DNA from: JAAYVZ01 sp035384965
Lineage (GTDB): Bacteria > Acidobacteriota > Thermoanaerobaculia > Thermoanaerobaculales > Thermoanaerobaculaceae
Reading direction: 5' to 3'
Assembly (NCBI GenBank): GCA_035384965.1
Contig: DAOOJE010000019.1
Span: 1-64,000, forward strand
Length of the DNA stretch: 64,000 bases
Shown here: positions 8,847 to 17,950 of the stretch, one piece after another
Position numbering within the stretch: position 1 is the stretch's first letter
Layout of the letters: each line of letters begins with the position of its first letter
Made by a program: the position numbers and the translations under genes
Notes under the pieces: model-generated
Told to the model about the DNA's origin: nothing
What the model saw: the letters and a program-made list of their open reading frames with translations, nothing else
Databases searched by the model: none

Positions 8847-9704
8847 GTGACGCGTTGCCTGTTCGCTTCCGACCTGCACGGCCGCCAGCGCCGGTACGAG
8901 TCGCTGCTCGAGGCGGTGCGCCGCGAGCGGCCGGCCGCCGTGCTGCTCGGCGGCGATCTGCTGCCGTCCGGCACCGCAGCGATGCTCTCCGGCAGCGGGA
9001 GCTTCGTCTCCGACTGGCTGCGCGGCGAGCTCGCGCGGCTGCGGCGGGAGCTCGGTGAGAGCTACCCGCGAGTGCTGCTCATCCTCGGCAACGACGACGG
9101 CCGGTGGGCGGAGGAGGAGATCGCCGAAGGCGAGGCGGCGGGGCTGTGGGAGCACATCCACGCCCGGAGGGTGGAGCTGCACGGCTTCGAGGTGCTCGGC
9201 TACGCCTGCGTGCCGCCCACCCCGTTCCTGCTCAAGGACTGGGAGCGCTACGACGTCTCGCAGTACGTGGACCCCGGCTGCGTGTCGCCGGAGGAAGGCG
9301 TGCGCTCCGTCCCGGTGCCCGCGCACGAGGTGCGCTTCGGGACCATCGCTCGCGATCTCGCCGCTCTCGCTTCCGGCTCCGACCTCTCGCGCACCGTGCT
9401 CCTCTTCCACGCGCCGCCGTACGACACCTTTCTCGACCGCGCCGCCCTCGACGGCCACACGGTGGAGCACGTCCCGCTCGACGTGCACGTCGGCAGCATC
9501 GCGATTCGCCGTTTCATCGAGCAGCGGCAGCCGCACCTCACGTTGCACGGGCACGTGCACGAGGCCGCGCGGCTTTCGGGCTCGTTCATCGAGCGCATCG
9601 GCCGCACCGTCTGCCTGCAGGGCGCCCACGACGGCCCCGAGCTCGCCCTCGTCCGCTTCGACCTCGAGTCTCCCGAGGCGGCCGTCCGCGAACTCCTCGA
9701 CTGA
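8847..9704 (+). CDS. Calcineurin-like metallophosphoesterase
   Basis: 285 residues. The metal-binding motifs of the family are all present: FASDLHG near the N-terminus (DxH), GGDLLP (GD), ILGNDDGR (GND in place of the usual GNHD), LLFHAPPYD and LHGHVHE (GHxH). A cytoplasmic dinuclear-metal hydrolase is expected; the substrate cannot be told. Start GTG 8847 is preferred over GTG 8838 because GAGG at 8835-8838 is correctly spaced for the former. The replacement of the catalytic histidine in GNHD by aspartate (NDD) is seen in some subfamilies. A cyclase-family gene follows 45 bases downstream. Confidence 0.85.
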   Translation: MTRCLFASDLHGRQRRYESLLEAVRRERPAAVLLGGDLLPSGTAAMLSGSGSFVSDWLRGELARLRRELGESYPRVLLILGNDDGRWAEEEIAEGEAAGLWEHIHARRVELHGFEVLGYACVPPTPFLLKDWERYDVSQYVDPGCVSPEEGVRSVPVPAHEVRFGTIARDLAALASGSDLSRTVLLFHAPPYDTFLDRAALDGHTVEHVPLDVHVGSIAIRRFIEQRQPHLTLHGHVHEAARLSGSFIERIGRTVCLQGAHDGPELALVRFDLESPEAAVRELLD

Positions 9705-9749
9705 CCGCCCCTGACACGGCGGCGGTATGCTGCACGGCGAGGAGCGCAC

Positions 9750-10385
9750 ATGCCGGTCGTCGACCTCTCCCACGCCATTGCCACCGACACGCCCGTGTAC
9801 CCCGGCACGCCGCCGGTGCGGCGCGAGGCCCTCGCCACCCTCGCCGAGCACGGTTTCGCCGAGACCCTTCTCACCCTCACGACCCACACCGGCACCCACA
9901 TCGACGCTCCGGCCCACCTGCTCCCCGGCGCCCTCACCCTCGATTTGGTGCCGCCCGAGCGCTTCGTGGGCCGCGCCTGCGTGCTCGATCTCCCCGCCGC
10001 CCCACGGGAAGTACAGCTTGGGGCCCTGGAAGCCCATGCCCGCCGTCTCGCCGGCTGCACCATGGTGCTGCTGCGCACCGGCTGGGACCGCCACTGGGGC
10101 CAGCCGGCGTACCTCGAGGGGTTCCCCGTGCTGTCCCTCGACGCCGCCCGCTGGCTGGCCACCCTCGGCCTCGCCGCCGTGGGGGTGGACGCGGTCTCGT
10201 TCGACCGCCTCGACGCCGGCGAGCTGCCCGTGCACCGTCTGCTCCTCGGCGCCGGCGTCCTCCTCGTCGAAAACCTCACCCGCCTCGACCGCCTGCCGGT
10301 CACGGGCCTCACGTTCTGCTGCCTCCCGCTGCCGGTTGCCGACGCCGACGGCGCGCCGTGCCGCGCCGTTGCCATGCTCCCGTAG
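9750..10385 (+). CDS. Cyclase/kynurenine formamidase-like metal-dependent hydrolase
   Basis: 211 residues, typical of the cyclase family (PF04199), which includes KynB arylformamidase. The metal-binding signature HTGTHIDAPAH is at residues ~47-57, following DLSHAIATDTPVYPG at the N-terminus. Near the C-terminus, GVDAVSFD and VHRLLLGAGVLLVENL match the usual end of the fold. No kynurenine pathway genes are nearby, so kynB is not assigned. Start ATG 9750 is preceded by GAGGAG at 9739-9744. A TATGCT hexamer at 9726-9731 could serve as a -10 element. Confidence 0.85.
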   Translation: MPVVDLSHAIATDTPVYPGTPPVRREALATLAEHGFAETLLTLTTHTGTHIDAPAHLLPGALTLDLVPPERFVGRACVLDLPAAPREVQLGALEAHARRLAGCTMVLLRTGWDRHWGQPAYLEGFPVLSLDAARWLATLGLAAVGVDAVSFDRLDAGELPVHRLLLGAGVLLVENLTRLDRLPVTGLTFCCLPLPVADADGAPCRAVAMLP

Positions 10386-10449
10386 GCCGCCCGCCCGGTA
10401 GGAAGGGCGCCGGCCCCACCACCGGACCGCGGGCACGCAGGCCTCTGGA

Positions 10450-10475
10450 CCCCCGCCCGTGCCGGCGGGCGGGGG
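10450..10475 (+). terminator. Strong GC hairpin, possible terminator
   Basis: A perfect 10-base inverted repeat (10450-10459 with 10466-10475) around a six-base loop, 65 bases after the cyclase stop. There is no T-run after it, so it may be a Rho-assisted or structural element rather than a classical intrinsic terminator. Confidence 0.4.
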
Positions 10476-10482
10476 CGTGAGC

Positions 10483-10511
10483 TTGGTCGGCAGCACGGTC
10501 TGTGCTAGCGT
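10483..10511 (+). promoter_or_regulatory. Extended -10 promoter for the ABC-FHA gene
   Basis: TTGGTC at 10483-10488, a 17-base spacer, and TGCTAGCGT at 10503-10511 (TGn plus TAGCGT). The predicted start at ~10518 gives a leader of about 23 bases before ATG 10541. Confidence 0.5.
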
Positions 10512-10540
10512 CTCGAGGAGGGCGCCGGCCTGGCGTAGAA

Positions 10541-13117
10541 ATGGCGAAGGACCGCGACCACGGCGATGCGATGGGGCTGTGGCGCACCCTGCGGGTGGCG
10601 CTCGGCTACTGGCGCCCGCACTGGCCAACCGCGCTGGTCCTCCTCGCCATGCTCGGCGTGCAGCAAGGCTTCAAGGCTTTCTTCGCTTACTCGCTGGGGC
10701 TGGTTGTCAAGCTCCTGGGCGCTCACGACACGCGGGCGCTCGGCCTGCTCGTGGCCGCGCTCGCCGCGGGCTTCGTGATCGCGGCGCTGGCCACCCTCGC
10801 TGCCGACTACCTCGGCGCCAGGGTGGGCGCCGCCATCATCAACACGGTCCGCCTGCGGATGTTCACCCACCTGCAGCGGCTGGGCATGGGCTTCTTCGGC
10901 CGCACCCCGAGCGGGGACATCGTCGCCCGCTTCACCTCCGACCTCGCGGACATCCAGAAGGGGCTCACGACCCGCGTCATCGACGCGTTCGTGGCGTGCC
11001 TCGGGCTGCTGATCGGCATTCCGGTGGCGTTCTACACGGAGTGGAGGCTGGCGGCGGCCATGGTTGCCGGGATGCCGCTCATCGGTCTCGGCACCCGGCT
11101 GTTCGGCCGCCAGGCCGCCGCCTCGCGCTACGCGCTCAAGCAGGAAGAGGCCGGCATCGCGGCCACGGTGCAGGAAAACGTCCGCTCGCAGCCGGTGGTC
11201 AAGGTGTTCGGGCTGGCGGACCTGCTCGTCGAGCGGTTCCGGGCGCAGATCGAGCGCGTCGGCAGGCGCTGGGTGCGGGCGGAGCTGCTCGCCCAGCTCG
11301 TCGGCTCGGCCTCCACCCTCGGGGTGCAGGCGGTGCAGGTGCTGGTGCTGGGGTTCGGGATCTGGCTGGCGCTGCGAGGCCAACTCGCCGCCGGCGCGCT
11401 GGTGGCGTTCATCGGCCTGCAGGCCAACATCTCCAAGGACGCCTACGACCTCATGAAGAAGGTGGTGCCCAACCTGATCTCGTCCTCGGGCGGGCTGCGG
11501 CGCATCGAGGAGCTGCTGGCCGAGCCGGTGGAGGTGAGTTCGCCGCCCGGCAGCGAGCGGCTGACCCGTCTCGAGGGACCGATCGTCTTCGAACACGTCA
11601 CCTTCGGCTACACCGGGGAGCGCAACGTCCTGTCCGACGTCTCCTTCACGATCTCTGCCGGGGAGTCGGTCGCGATCGTCGGCGGGTCGGGCTCCGGCAA
11701 GACCACGATCCTGCAGCTTCTCATGCGCTTTTACGACCCCCAAGGGGGCCGGATCACGGTGGGCGGCCGTGACTTGCGGACGCTCGATCTCGCCTCGTAC
11801 CACCGGCAGATCGCCGCCGTGTTCCAGGAAAGCCTCTTGCTCTCGGGCAGCGTGGAAGAGAACATCCGGCTCTCTCGGCCGGAAGCCACCTTTGCCGAGG
11901 TCGAGGCGGCGGCCCGGGCGGCCGAGATCCACGACACGGTCGTCCGCCTGCCGATGGGCTACGCCACGCCGCTCGGCGAGCTGGGCGGCTCGCTGTCGGG
12001 CGGCCAGCGCCAGCGCCTCGCGATCGCCCGCGCCATGCTCCGCGACCCGGCGCTATTGATCCTCGACGAGGCCACGTCGGCGCTGGATCCGGCTACCGAG
12101 GCGGCGGTCAACGCCACGCTCGCGCGTCTGAGCCGGGGCCGCATCGTGGTCTCGGTGACCCATCGGCTCGCGTCGGCGCGCGGCGCGAGCCGGATCCTGG
12201 TCATGGACGAGGGCCGGCTGGTGGAGCAGGGCACGCACGACGCGTTGGTGGCTGCCAGGGGAACCTACTGGCGGCTATGGGCCAAGCAAGCCGGAATCGC
12301 GGTCGAGGCCGACGGCTCGCGCGCCATGGTGGCTCCGAGCTGGCTGGCGTCCGTGCCGCTCTTCGGCCGCCTGCCGGAATCGGCGCGCAGCGCGATCGCG
12401 GCACGGCTCCACACCGAAACGGTGGGGGCGGGGCGCACGGTGGTGCGACAAGGCGAGCCGGGCGACCGTCTTTACATCATCGCCCGAGGCAAGGTCGAGG
12501 TCATGGCCGGGGTCGGGAGCGAGGCGCGCCGCCTCGCGGTGCTGTCGGACGGGGACTTCTTCGGCGAACTGGCGTTGCTCGAAAAGGGGCCGCGGGCCGC
12601 CACCGTGCGCACCCTGCAGCCGACCGTCTTCGCGACGCTGACAGCCACCGACTTCGACGAGCTGCTGCGCACCCAGCCCGCCCTCCGCGAGGCCGTTGAG
12701 GGCGCGCAGGCCGCCCGCTCGGCGGCGCTCCCCCCGGCCCCGTCGGGTACCGCCGCGGCCCCGGAGGCGCGGGGAGGCGCGGCCGGACCGCACCCTGCCC
12801 GGCCGCTGGCCGCCGTCGCCGGTGCGGCCGGGCCGAGCGCCCTGCTGATCGTGCGCGGCCCTCAAGCTGGCGCGCGCTTCCCGCTGCGCCGGCCCGCGAC
12901 GAGGATCGGCCGCAGCCGCGACAACGACGTGGTGCTCGCGGAGCCGGCGGTGTCGTCCCACCACGCCATGCTCGTCATTCAGGGGGCCGAGGTCATCCTC
13001 ACCGACCTCGACAGCACGAACGGCACGACCCACAACGGCCGCGCCGTCACTCACCCGGTCCCGGTGGCCTGCGAAGACCTCATCGTCATTGGCGGCTCTC
13101 TGCTCAAGGTGGTCTGA
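10541..13117 (+). CDS. ABC exporter fused to cNMP-binding and FHA domains
   Basis: 858 residues combining four modules. Residues ~1-300 are a type I exporter transmembrane domain (MsbA-like, GFFGRTPSGDIVARFTSDL). Residues ~350-590 are the ATPase: Walker A GGSGSGKTT (~383), signature LSGGQRQR (~484), Walker B LLILDEATSALD (~505) and the H-loop in SVTHRL. Residues ~605-720 are a cyclic-nucleotide-binding-like domain (GEPGDRLYIIARGKVEV, DGDFFGELALLEKGPRAATVR). After a proline/alanine linker, residues ~765-858 are an FHA domain (IGRSRDND, SSHHAM, STNGT). A half-transporter that dimerises to export a lipid or peptide is expected, with the tail tuning it by a nucleotide and a phosphothreonine partner; that regulation is inference. 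The exact start (10541 or ATG 10571) is uncertain. Confidence 0.9.
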   Translation: MAKDRDHGDAMGLWRTLRVALGYWRPHWPTALVLLAMLGVQQGFKAFFAYSLGLVVKLLGAHDTRALGLLVAALAAGFVIAALATLAADYLGARVGAAIINTVRLRMFTHLQRLGMGFFGRTPSGDIVARFTSDLADIQKGLTTRVIDAFVACLGLLIGIPVAFYTEWRLAAAMVAGMPLIGLGTRLFGRQAAASRYALKQEEAGIAATVQENVRSQPVVKVFGLADLLVERFRAQIERVGRRWVRAELLAQLVGSASTLGVQAVQVLVLGFGIWLALRGQLAAGALVAFIGLQANISKDAYDLMKKVVPNLISSSGGLRRIEELLAEPVEVSSPPGSERLTRLEGPIVFEHVTFGYTGERNVLSDVSFTISAGESVAIVGGSGSGKTTILQLLMRFYDPQGGRITVGGRDLRTLDLASYHRQIAAVFQESLLLSGSVEENIRLSRPEATFAEVEAAARAAEIHDTVVRLPMGYATPLGELGGSLSGGQRQRLAIARAMLRDPALLILDEATSALDPATEAAVNATLARLSRGRIVVSVTHRLASARGASRILVMDEGRLVEQGTHDALVAARGTYWRLWAKQAGIAVEADGSRAMVAPSWLASVPLFGRLPESARSAIAARLHTETVGAGRTVVRQGEPGDRLYIIARGKVEVMAGVGSEARRLAVLSDGDFFGELALLEKGPRAATVRTLQPTVFATLTATDFDELLRTQPALREAVEGAQAARSAALPPAPSGTAAAPEARGGAAGPHPARPLAAVAGAAGPSALLIVRGPQAGARFPLRRPATRIGRSRDNDVVLAEPAVSSHHAMLVIQGAEVILTDLDSTNGTTHNGRAVTHPVPVACEDLIVIGGSLLKVV

Positions 13118-13118
13118 C

Positions 13119-13140
13119 CGGCGCCCCTCGACGAGCGCCG
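13119..13140. terminator. Short hairpin between convergent genes
   Basis: A six-base perfect stem (13119-13124 with 13135-13140) and ten-base loop start two bases after the ABC-FHA stop codon, facing hflX. No T-run follows on either strand, so terminator function is a weak inference. Confidence 0.3.
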
Positions 13141-13180
13141 ATCACCTGATGTCTTCGGGCAGCGAGAGCGGCCGCCCGGC

Positions 13181-14503
13181 CTACCTCCGGCGAACGACGA
13201 CCTCGATGCCGGTCTCGGAGAAACGGCGGGCCAGCACGACCTCGGTGGACAGCGCGGCCTGCAGCGCCGCCCCGCCTTCGGGCCCGAAGCGCAGCACCTC
13301 GATGCCGGGTAGCGCGAGCACCCTCGCGCGCAGCGCTGCCCTCAGCGCATCGATCCCGTCGCCGCGGCGGGCCGACACGCACAGCGCCGGGCGATCGGGC
13401 AGGTGCACCGCCTCCGGCGACTCGAGGCGGTCGACCTTGTTGGGCACGACCAGGCAGCGTTCGCGCTCCACGCCGAGCGAGTCGAGCACCTCCTCCCCCA
13501 CCCGCAGGTGGTCCGGCCAGTCGGGGTGCGAGGCGTCCACGAGGTGCACGAGGATCTCGGCCTCCGCCGCCTCGGCGAGGGTGGAGCGAAACGAGGCCAC
13601 GAGGTGGTGGGGCAGCTTGCGGATGAACCCCACGGTGTCGGCCACGGTGGCGGCGAGCCCGTCGCCGAGATCGGCCCGCCGCACCCGGGCGTCGAGGGTC
13701 GCGAACAGCCGGTCCTCGACCACCGTGTCGGTGCCGGTGAGCCGCTCGAAAAGCGTGCTCTTGCCGGCGTTCGTGTAGCCCACGAGGGCGATCGACGGCA
13801 CGGCCTCCCGGCGGCTGCGCTGCACCGCCCGCTCGCGCTCGATCTCCTCGAGGCGGGCCGCGAGCACCGCCATGCGCTTGCGGATGAGCCGCCGGTCGGA
13901 CTCGAGCTGGGTCTCGCCGACGCCGCGCGTGCCGATACCGCCCGCTTGCCGCGAGAGGTGCGACCAGCGGCGGGTGAGCCGCGGGAGGTGGTAGGCGAGT
14001 TGCGCCATCTCCACCTGGGTCTGCGCCTCCCTCGTACGGGCCCGGAGCGCGAAGATGTCGAGGATCACGCCGGCCCGATCGAGAACCTTGACGCCGTCCG
14101 GCAGTGCCTCCTCGAGGTGGCGCACCTGGGCGCCCGTGAGGTCGTCGTCGAACACCACGAGTGTGGCCCGGTGGGACGCCACGAGTTCGGCCAGCTCGCC
14201 GACCTTGCCGCGACCGATGAACGTCGCCGGGTCGGGCGCCGCCCGCTCCTGCACGACGCGGCCGACGGCCACGCCGCCGGCGGTGTCGACGAGTTGCGCC
14301 AGCTCGTCGAGGTGGGCGTCCACGGCCGCGCGGCTGCCGCCGCCCAGACGGACCCCCACGAGAACGGCTCGCTCGCGCACGTCGGGGGCCCCGTCCCCGG
14401 TTGTCGGGGCAGGCGCGAGCGACAAAGCGACCTCGGCGGCGGCGCCGTTCGGCGGCGGCGCCGGGGAGGGCGAGCGGCGAGGCGTGGCGGATCGTCGCGG
14501 CAC
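13181..14503 (-). CDS. hflX: GTPase HflX
   Basis: 440 residues. HflX is a ribosome-associated GTPase that splits 70S/100S ribosomes under stress. The N-terminal HflX domain carries the family signature ATFIGRGKVGELAELV, with DRAGVILDIFALRART and GGIGTRGVGETQLE before the G domain. The G domain has the P-loop GYTNAGKSTLF, DTVGFI (G3), NKVD (G4) and the late SARRG (G5). The N-terminal 40 residues are low-complexity, and the start is GTG at 14503; a start a little further in is possible. It stands alone, convergent with the ABC-FHA gene. Confidence 0.95.
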   Translation of the reverse strand: MPRRSATPRRSPSPAPPPNGAAAEVALSLAPAPTTGDGAPDVRERAVLVGVRLGGGSRAAVDAHLDELAQLVDTAGGVAVGRVVQERAAPDPATFIGRGKVGELAELVASHRATLVVFDDDLTGAQVRHLEEALPDGVKVLDRAGVILDIFALRARTREAQTQVEMAQLAYHLPRLTRRWSHLSRQAGGIGTRGVGETQLESDRRLIRKRMAVLAARLEEIERERAVQRSRREAVPSIALVGYTNAGKSTLFERLTGTDTVVEDRLFATLDARVRRADLGDGLAATVADTVGFIRKLPHHLVASFRSTLAEAAEAEILVHLVDASHPDWPDHLRVGEEVLDSLGVERERCLVVPNKVDRLESPEAVHLPDRPALCVSARRGDGIDALRAALRARVLALPGIEVLRFGPEGGAALQAALSTEVVLARRFSETGIEVVVRRR

Positions 14504-14586
14504 CGGCCAATCCTACCAGGCTTGACCAGGATCAAAGCCCGTCCGTCCGCCACCGAGCTAAGATGCGGGCGGAGACGCCGGCGACG

Positions 14587-15492
14587 ATGCGCAGCCCGAT
14601 GCGGCCCGAGGTCCTGACCAGCTGCCTTTCAAGACGTGTGCTGCTCCTCGACGGAGGGATTGGCTCGGAGCTGCTCCGGCGCGGCGTGGCCGCGGCGTCG
14701 AGGCTGTGGGGGGTCGGAGCGCTGCTGGAGGCGCCGGCCGAGGTCCGGAGGCTGCACGCCGACTACGCCCGTGCCGAGGCGGATCTCCTCACGGCGGCGA
14801 CGTTTCGCGTCTCCCCGTACGCGCTGCGGCGAGCCGGCCTCGAGGCGCGGACCCGAGAGCTGGCGGTGCTTGCCCTGCGGTTGCTCCGCGAGGGCGCGGC
14901 CGAGGCCGGCCGGCGAGTGCTCGCCCTGGCCTCCGTCACGACGCTCGAGGACTGCTACCAGCCGGATCTCGTGCCGCCGGACGCCGTGCTCGAGCGCGAA
15001 CACGCCGCGACGGTCGAGATCCTCGCGGAGGCGGGCGCCGACGGCCTGCTCCTCGAGACGTTCAACACCGTCCGCGAGGCCACCGCGGCGGCCCGCGCGG
15101 CCGTGCACACCGGCCTGCCGGTGATCGTCTCCTTTGCCTGTCGCGCCGACGGCCGACTGCTCTCCGGAGAGGACCCCGCACAGGCGGCCCGGGCCGTGTC
15201 CCTCCCCGGCGTCGTCGCCGTGGGCACCAACTGCACGAGCTGTGCCGCGGTCGGGGGCGTACTCCGGCGCCTGGCCAGCGGCACCACGCTGCCGCTCGCG
15301 GCCTGGGCGAACAACGGGTGGGCCGGGGACGACTCGCCGTGGCTGACCGCCGACCGCCTGGATCCCGAGGCCTACGCAAACGAGGCACTGCGCTGGTGCG
15401 GGGCCGGCGCTCGCCTGGTCGGCGGGTGCTGCGGCACCGGCCCGGCCGAGATCGCGGCGCTGGCCGCCGCGCTGCCGCGCCGGTTCCAGTAG
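14587..15492 (+). CDS. Homocysteine S-methyltransferase-family protein
   Basis: About 301 residues from ATG 14587. It resembles the MmuM/BHMT family, which transfers a methyl group to homocysteine using a zinc site. Motifs: LLLDGGIGSELLRRG at the N-terminus, LLLETFNT, VGTNCTS with the first zinc cysteine, and GGCCGTGP with the cysteine pair, completing the three-cysteine zinc site. ATGs at 14563, 14587 and 14599 are all in frame; GGAG at 14571-14574 is the only ribosome-site candidate. It is followed by nadC after nine bases, which suggests cotranscription with NAD synthesis, although the functional link is not obvious. Confidence 0.8.
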   Translation: MRSPMRPEVLTSCLSRRVLLLDGGIGSELLRRGVAAASRLWGVGALLEAPAEVRRLHADYARAEADLLTAATFRVSPYALRRAGLEARTRELAVLALRLLREGAAEAGRRVLALASVTTLEDCYQPDLVPPDAVLEREHAATVEILAEAGADGLLLETFNTVREATAAARAAVHTGLPVIVSFACRADGRLLSGEDPAQAARAVSLPGVVAVGTNCTSCAAVGGVLRRLASGTTLPLAAWANNGWAGDDSPWLTADRLDPEAYANEALRWCGAGARLVGGCCGTGPAEIAALAAALPRRFQ

Positions 15493-15501
15493 AATCGGCA
15501 C

Positions 15502-16347
15502 GTGCGCACGCTGCCCGAGCCCTACGCCACCTCCCTGCCCCCTCTGCTGGCGGCCGCCCTGGCTGAGGACCTCCCCGACCTCACCGCACCTGCCGTCTTC
15601 CCGCCCGGCACCCCCCTGCGGGCGGTGCTGCTCGTCAAGGCGCCGGGGGTGATCTGCGGCCTCCCCGCTCTCGCCGCCACGTTCGAGCTGCTCGACGGCA
15701 CCGCCGAGGTCGTGCCCGCCGTGGCCGACGGCGACCGCGTGGAGCCCGGCCAAGTGGCCGCCGAGGTGCGTGCCGACGCTTGCGCCCTGCTGGCCGGCGA
15801 ACGCACCGCGCTCAACTTCGTCTGCCACCTCTCCGGCGTCGCCACCCTCACGAGGCGTTTCGTGGACGCCGTGGCCGGCACTCGATGCCAGGTGCTGGAC
15901 ACCCGCAAGACCACCCCCGGCTGGCGCCGCCTCGAGAAGTGGGCGGTGCGCTGTGGCGGCGGCGTCAACCACCGCATGGGCCTGTTCGACGCCGCCATGC
16001 TCAAGGACAACCACATCGACGCCGCCGGCTCGATGGCCCGGGCGATCGAGCTCGTGCGGTCGCGCCACGGCGCCGGCATCCCCCTGATCGTCGAGTGCCG
16101 TTCGCTTGCCGATGTGCGCCAGGCGCTGGCCTCGGGCGTCACGCACATCATGCTGGACAACATGGACCTTGCTGCCATGCAGGCGGCCGTCGAGGAAGTC
16201 GGGGGGCGGGCCAGGCTGGAGGCCTCGGGTGGCGTCAGCCTGGACACCGTGCGTGCCATTGCCTCGACCGGTGTCGATTACGTGTCGGTCGGGGCGCTCA
16301 CCCACTCCGCCCCGACTCTCGATCTCTCCTTGAAGGTGCGACCATGA
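15502..16347 (+). CDS. nadC: Nicotinate-nucleotide pyrophosphorylase (carboxylating)
   Basis: 281 residues, normal for NadC (quinolinate phosphoribosyltransferase), which makes nicotinate mononucleotide from quinolinate and PRPP. Signature segments: LLAGERTALNF, the DTRKTTPGWR loop, RCGGGVNHRMGL, MLKDNHI, VECRSL and SGGVSLDTVRAIASTGVDY. The start is GTG 15502. A TAGAAT hexamer (15490-15495) ends only seven bases before it, so an internal leaderless promoter is possible, although it overlaps the preceding stop codon and no good -35 is seen. The stop overlaps the nadB start by four bases (ATGA). Confidence 0.95.
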   Translation: MRTLPEPYATSLPPLLAAALAEDLPDLTAPAVFPPGTPLRAVLLVKAPGVICGLPALAATFELLDGTAEVVPAVADGDRVEPGQVAAEVRADACALLAGERTALNFVCHLSGVATLTRRFVDAVAGTRCQVLDTRKTTPGWRRLEKWAVRCGGGVNHRMGLFDAAMLKDNHIDAAGSMARAIELVRSRHGAGIPLIVECRSLADVRQALASGVTHIMLDNMDLAAMQAAVEEVGGRARLEASGGVSLDTVRAIASTGVDYVSVGALTHSAPTLDLSLKVRP

Positions 16348-17936
16348 GCCTTGCCGATCGCGAGCGCTGTCAGGTGCTGGTCCTCGGGACCGGCGTGGCC
16401 GGGGTGTCGGCGGCGCTGGCCGCCGCCGAGGCCGGGGCGGAGGTCCTGCTCGTGAGCCGGGAGCCGGATCCGGCCACCACCAACACGTGGCGCGCGCAAG
16501 GCGGCATCGTGTTTCGCGGCGAGACCGACTCGCCGGCGCTGCTGGCCCAGGACATCCTCACGGCCGGAGCCAACTACGGGTACGAGGTGGCGGCGCACTT
16601 CCTGGCCTCGGAAGGCCCGAAGGCCGTGCAGACCTGGTTGCTCGACCGCCTGCAGGTGCCGTTCGACCGGCGTCCCGACGGCTCGCTGGACCTCGCGCTC
16701 GAGGGCGCCCACTCGGTGCCGCGGGTGCTCCACGCCGAGGACCACACCGGTGCCGCCATCGAGGATGCCCTCATCGCCGCGGCTCGCGCCCACCCGCGGA
16801 TCCGACTGGAGACCACCTACCAGGCCGTCGACCTGCTCACCACCCACCACCACTCCCGCCGCGCCAAGGACCGCTACGCGCTCGACAACCGCTGCATCGG
16901 CGCCTACCTCCTCGAGGTCCCGACCGGCCGCGTGTGCACGGTGCTGGCGGCGGCGACGGTGCTGGCCACGGGGGGCGCCGGGGCGCTGTACATTCACACA
17001 TCCAACCACCCCGGCTCCATCGGTTCGGGGCTCGCCATGGCCTCGCGCGCCGGCGCCCGGCTGCTCAACCTCGAGTTCATCCAGTTCCACCCCACGTGCC
17101 TGTTCCTGCGCGGGGCGCCGCGCTTTCTCATTACGGAAGCGCTGCGCGGGGCAGGAGCGCACCTCGTCAACGCGGCCGGAGAGCGGTTCATGCTGCGCCA
17201 CCACCCGAAGGGCGAGCTGGCGCCGCGCGATGTGGTGGCGCGCGCGATCATCGACGAGATGCACCGCACCGACACCGAGTGCATGTTCCTGGATCTCGGC
17301 GAGCGGGGGGCCGAGATGGCCGAGCGCTTCCCGACCGTGGCAACCACCTGCGCCAGGTACGGCATCGACATCACCCGCGAGCGCATCCCCGTCGTGCCGG
17401 CCTCCCACTACCAGTGCGGCGGCGTGGTCTCGGACCTGCGCGGACGCACCACGATCCCGGGGCTGTACGCGGCCGGCGAGGTGGCGTGCACCGGGGTGCA
17501 CGGCGCCAACCGCCTGGCTTCCACGTCGCTGCTCGAGGGCCTCACGTTCGGGCTGGCGGCGGGCCGGGACGGCGCCGAGCGGGCGCTCGCCGACCCCGTC
17601 TCCGACAACCTGGCGGCCGTCATCGGGGACTGGCAGCCGGTGAGCGGCCCCTCCAACGAGGACCCGGCGCTCATTGCCCAGGACTGGTCGGCGATCCGCC
17701 ACACCATGTGGAACTACGTCGGAATCGAGCGCACACCCGAGCGGCTCGAGCGCGCCGTCGCCGACCTCCGGCACCAGCTCGTGCGCCTCGAGCAGTTCTA
17801 CAAGTCGACGCCGATCTCGGCGGCGCTCGTCAACCTCTTCCACGGCTGCACCGCGGCCGGACTCATCGCCCACGCGGCGCAGCGCAACCCGCTGTCGGTC
17901 GGCTGCCACTACGTGGTGGCCGGCCCCAGCACCTGA
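16344..17936 (+). CDS. nadB: L-aspartate oxidase
   Basis: 530 residues. NadB oxidises L-aspartate to iminoaspartate with FAD, the first step of de novo NAD synthesis. The N-terminal dinucleotide fold is LVLGTGVAGVSAALAAAEAG. The active-site region includes RAQGGIVFR, LHAEDHTGAAIE, LATGGAGALY, LEFIQFHPT and the family hallmark HGANRLASTSLLEGL near residue 395. The C-terminal helical domain contains WNYVGIER. It is coupled to nadC by an ATGA overlap. NadA, which makes quinolinate from iminoaspartate, is not in this window, so it must be elsewhere. Confidence 0.94.
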   Translation: MSLADRERCQVLVLGTGVAGVSAALAAAEAGAEVLLVSREPDPATTNTWRAQGGIVFRGETDSPALLAQDILTAGANYGYEVAAHFLASEGPKAVQTWLLDRLQVPFDRRPDGSLDLALEGAHSVPRVLHAEDHTGAAIEDALIAAARAHPRIRLETTYQAVDLLTTHHHSRRAKDRYALDNRCIGAYLLEVPTGRVCTVLAAATVLATGGAGALYIHTSNHPGSIGSGLAMASRAGARLLNLEFIQFHPTCLFLRGAPRFLITEALRGAGAHLVNAAGERFMLRHHPKGELAPRDVVARAIIDEMHRTDTECMFLDLGERGAEMAERFPTVATTCARYGIDITRERIPVVPASHYQCGGVVSDLRGRTTIPGLYAAGEVACTGVHGANRLASTSLLEGLTFGLAAGRDGAERALADPVSDNLAAVIGDWQPVSGPSNEDPALIAQDWSAIRHTMWNYVGIERTPERLERAVADLRHQLVRLEQFYKSTPISAALVNLFHGCTAAGLIAHAAQRNPLSVGCHYVVAGPST

Positions 17937-17950
17937 GGCGGGAGATGCAG

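Noticed and set aside
14522..14564. TTGACC plus TAAGAT as a promoter for the methyltransferase-like gene
   Set aside because: The spacing between the two hexamers is about 31 bases, far from 17; only the TAAGAT part could be meaningful.
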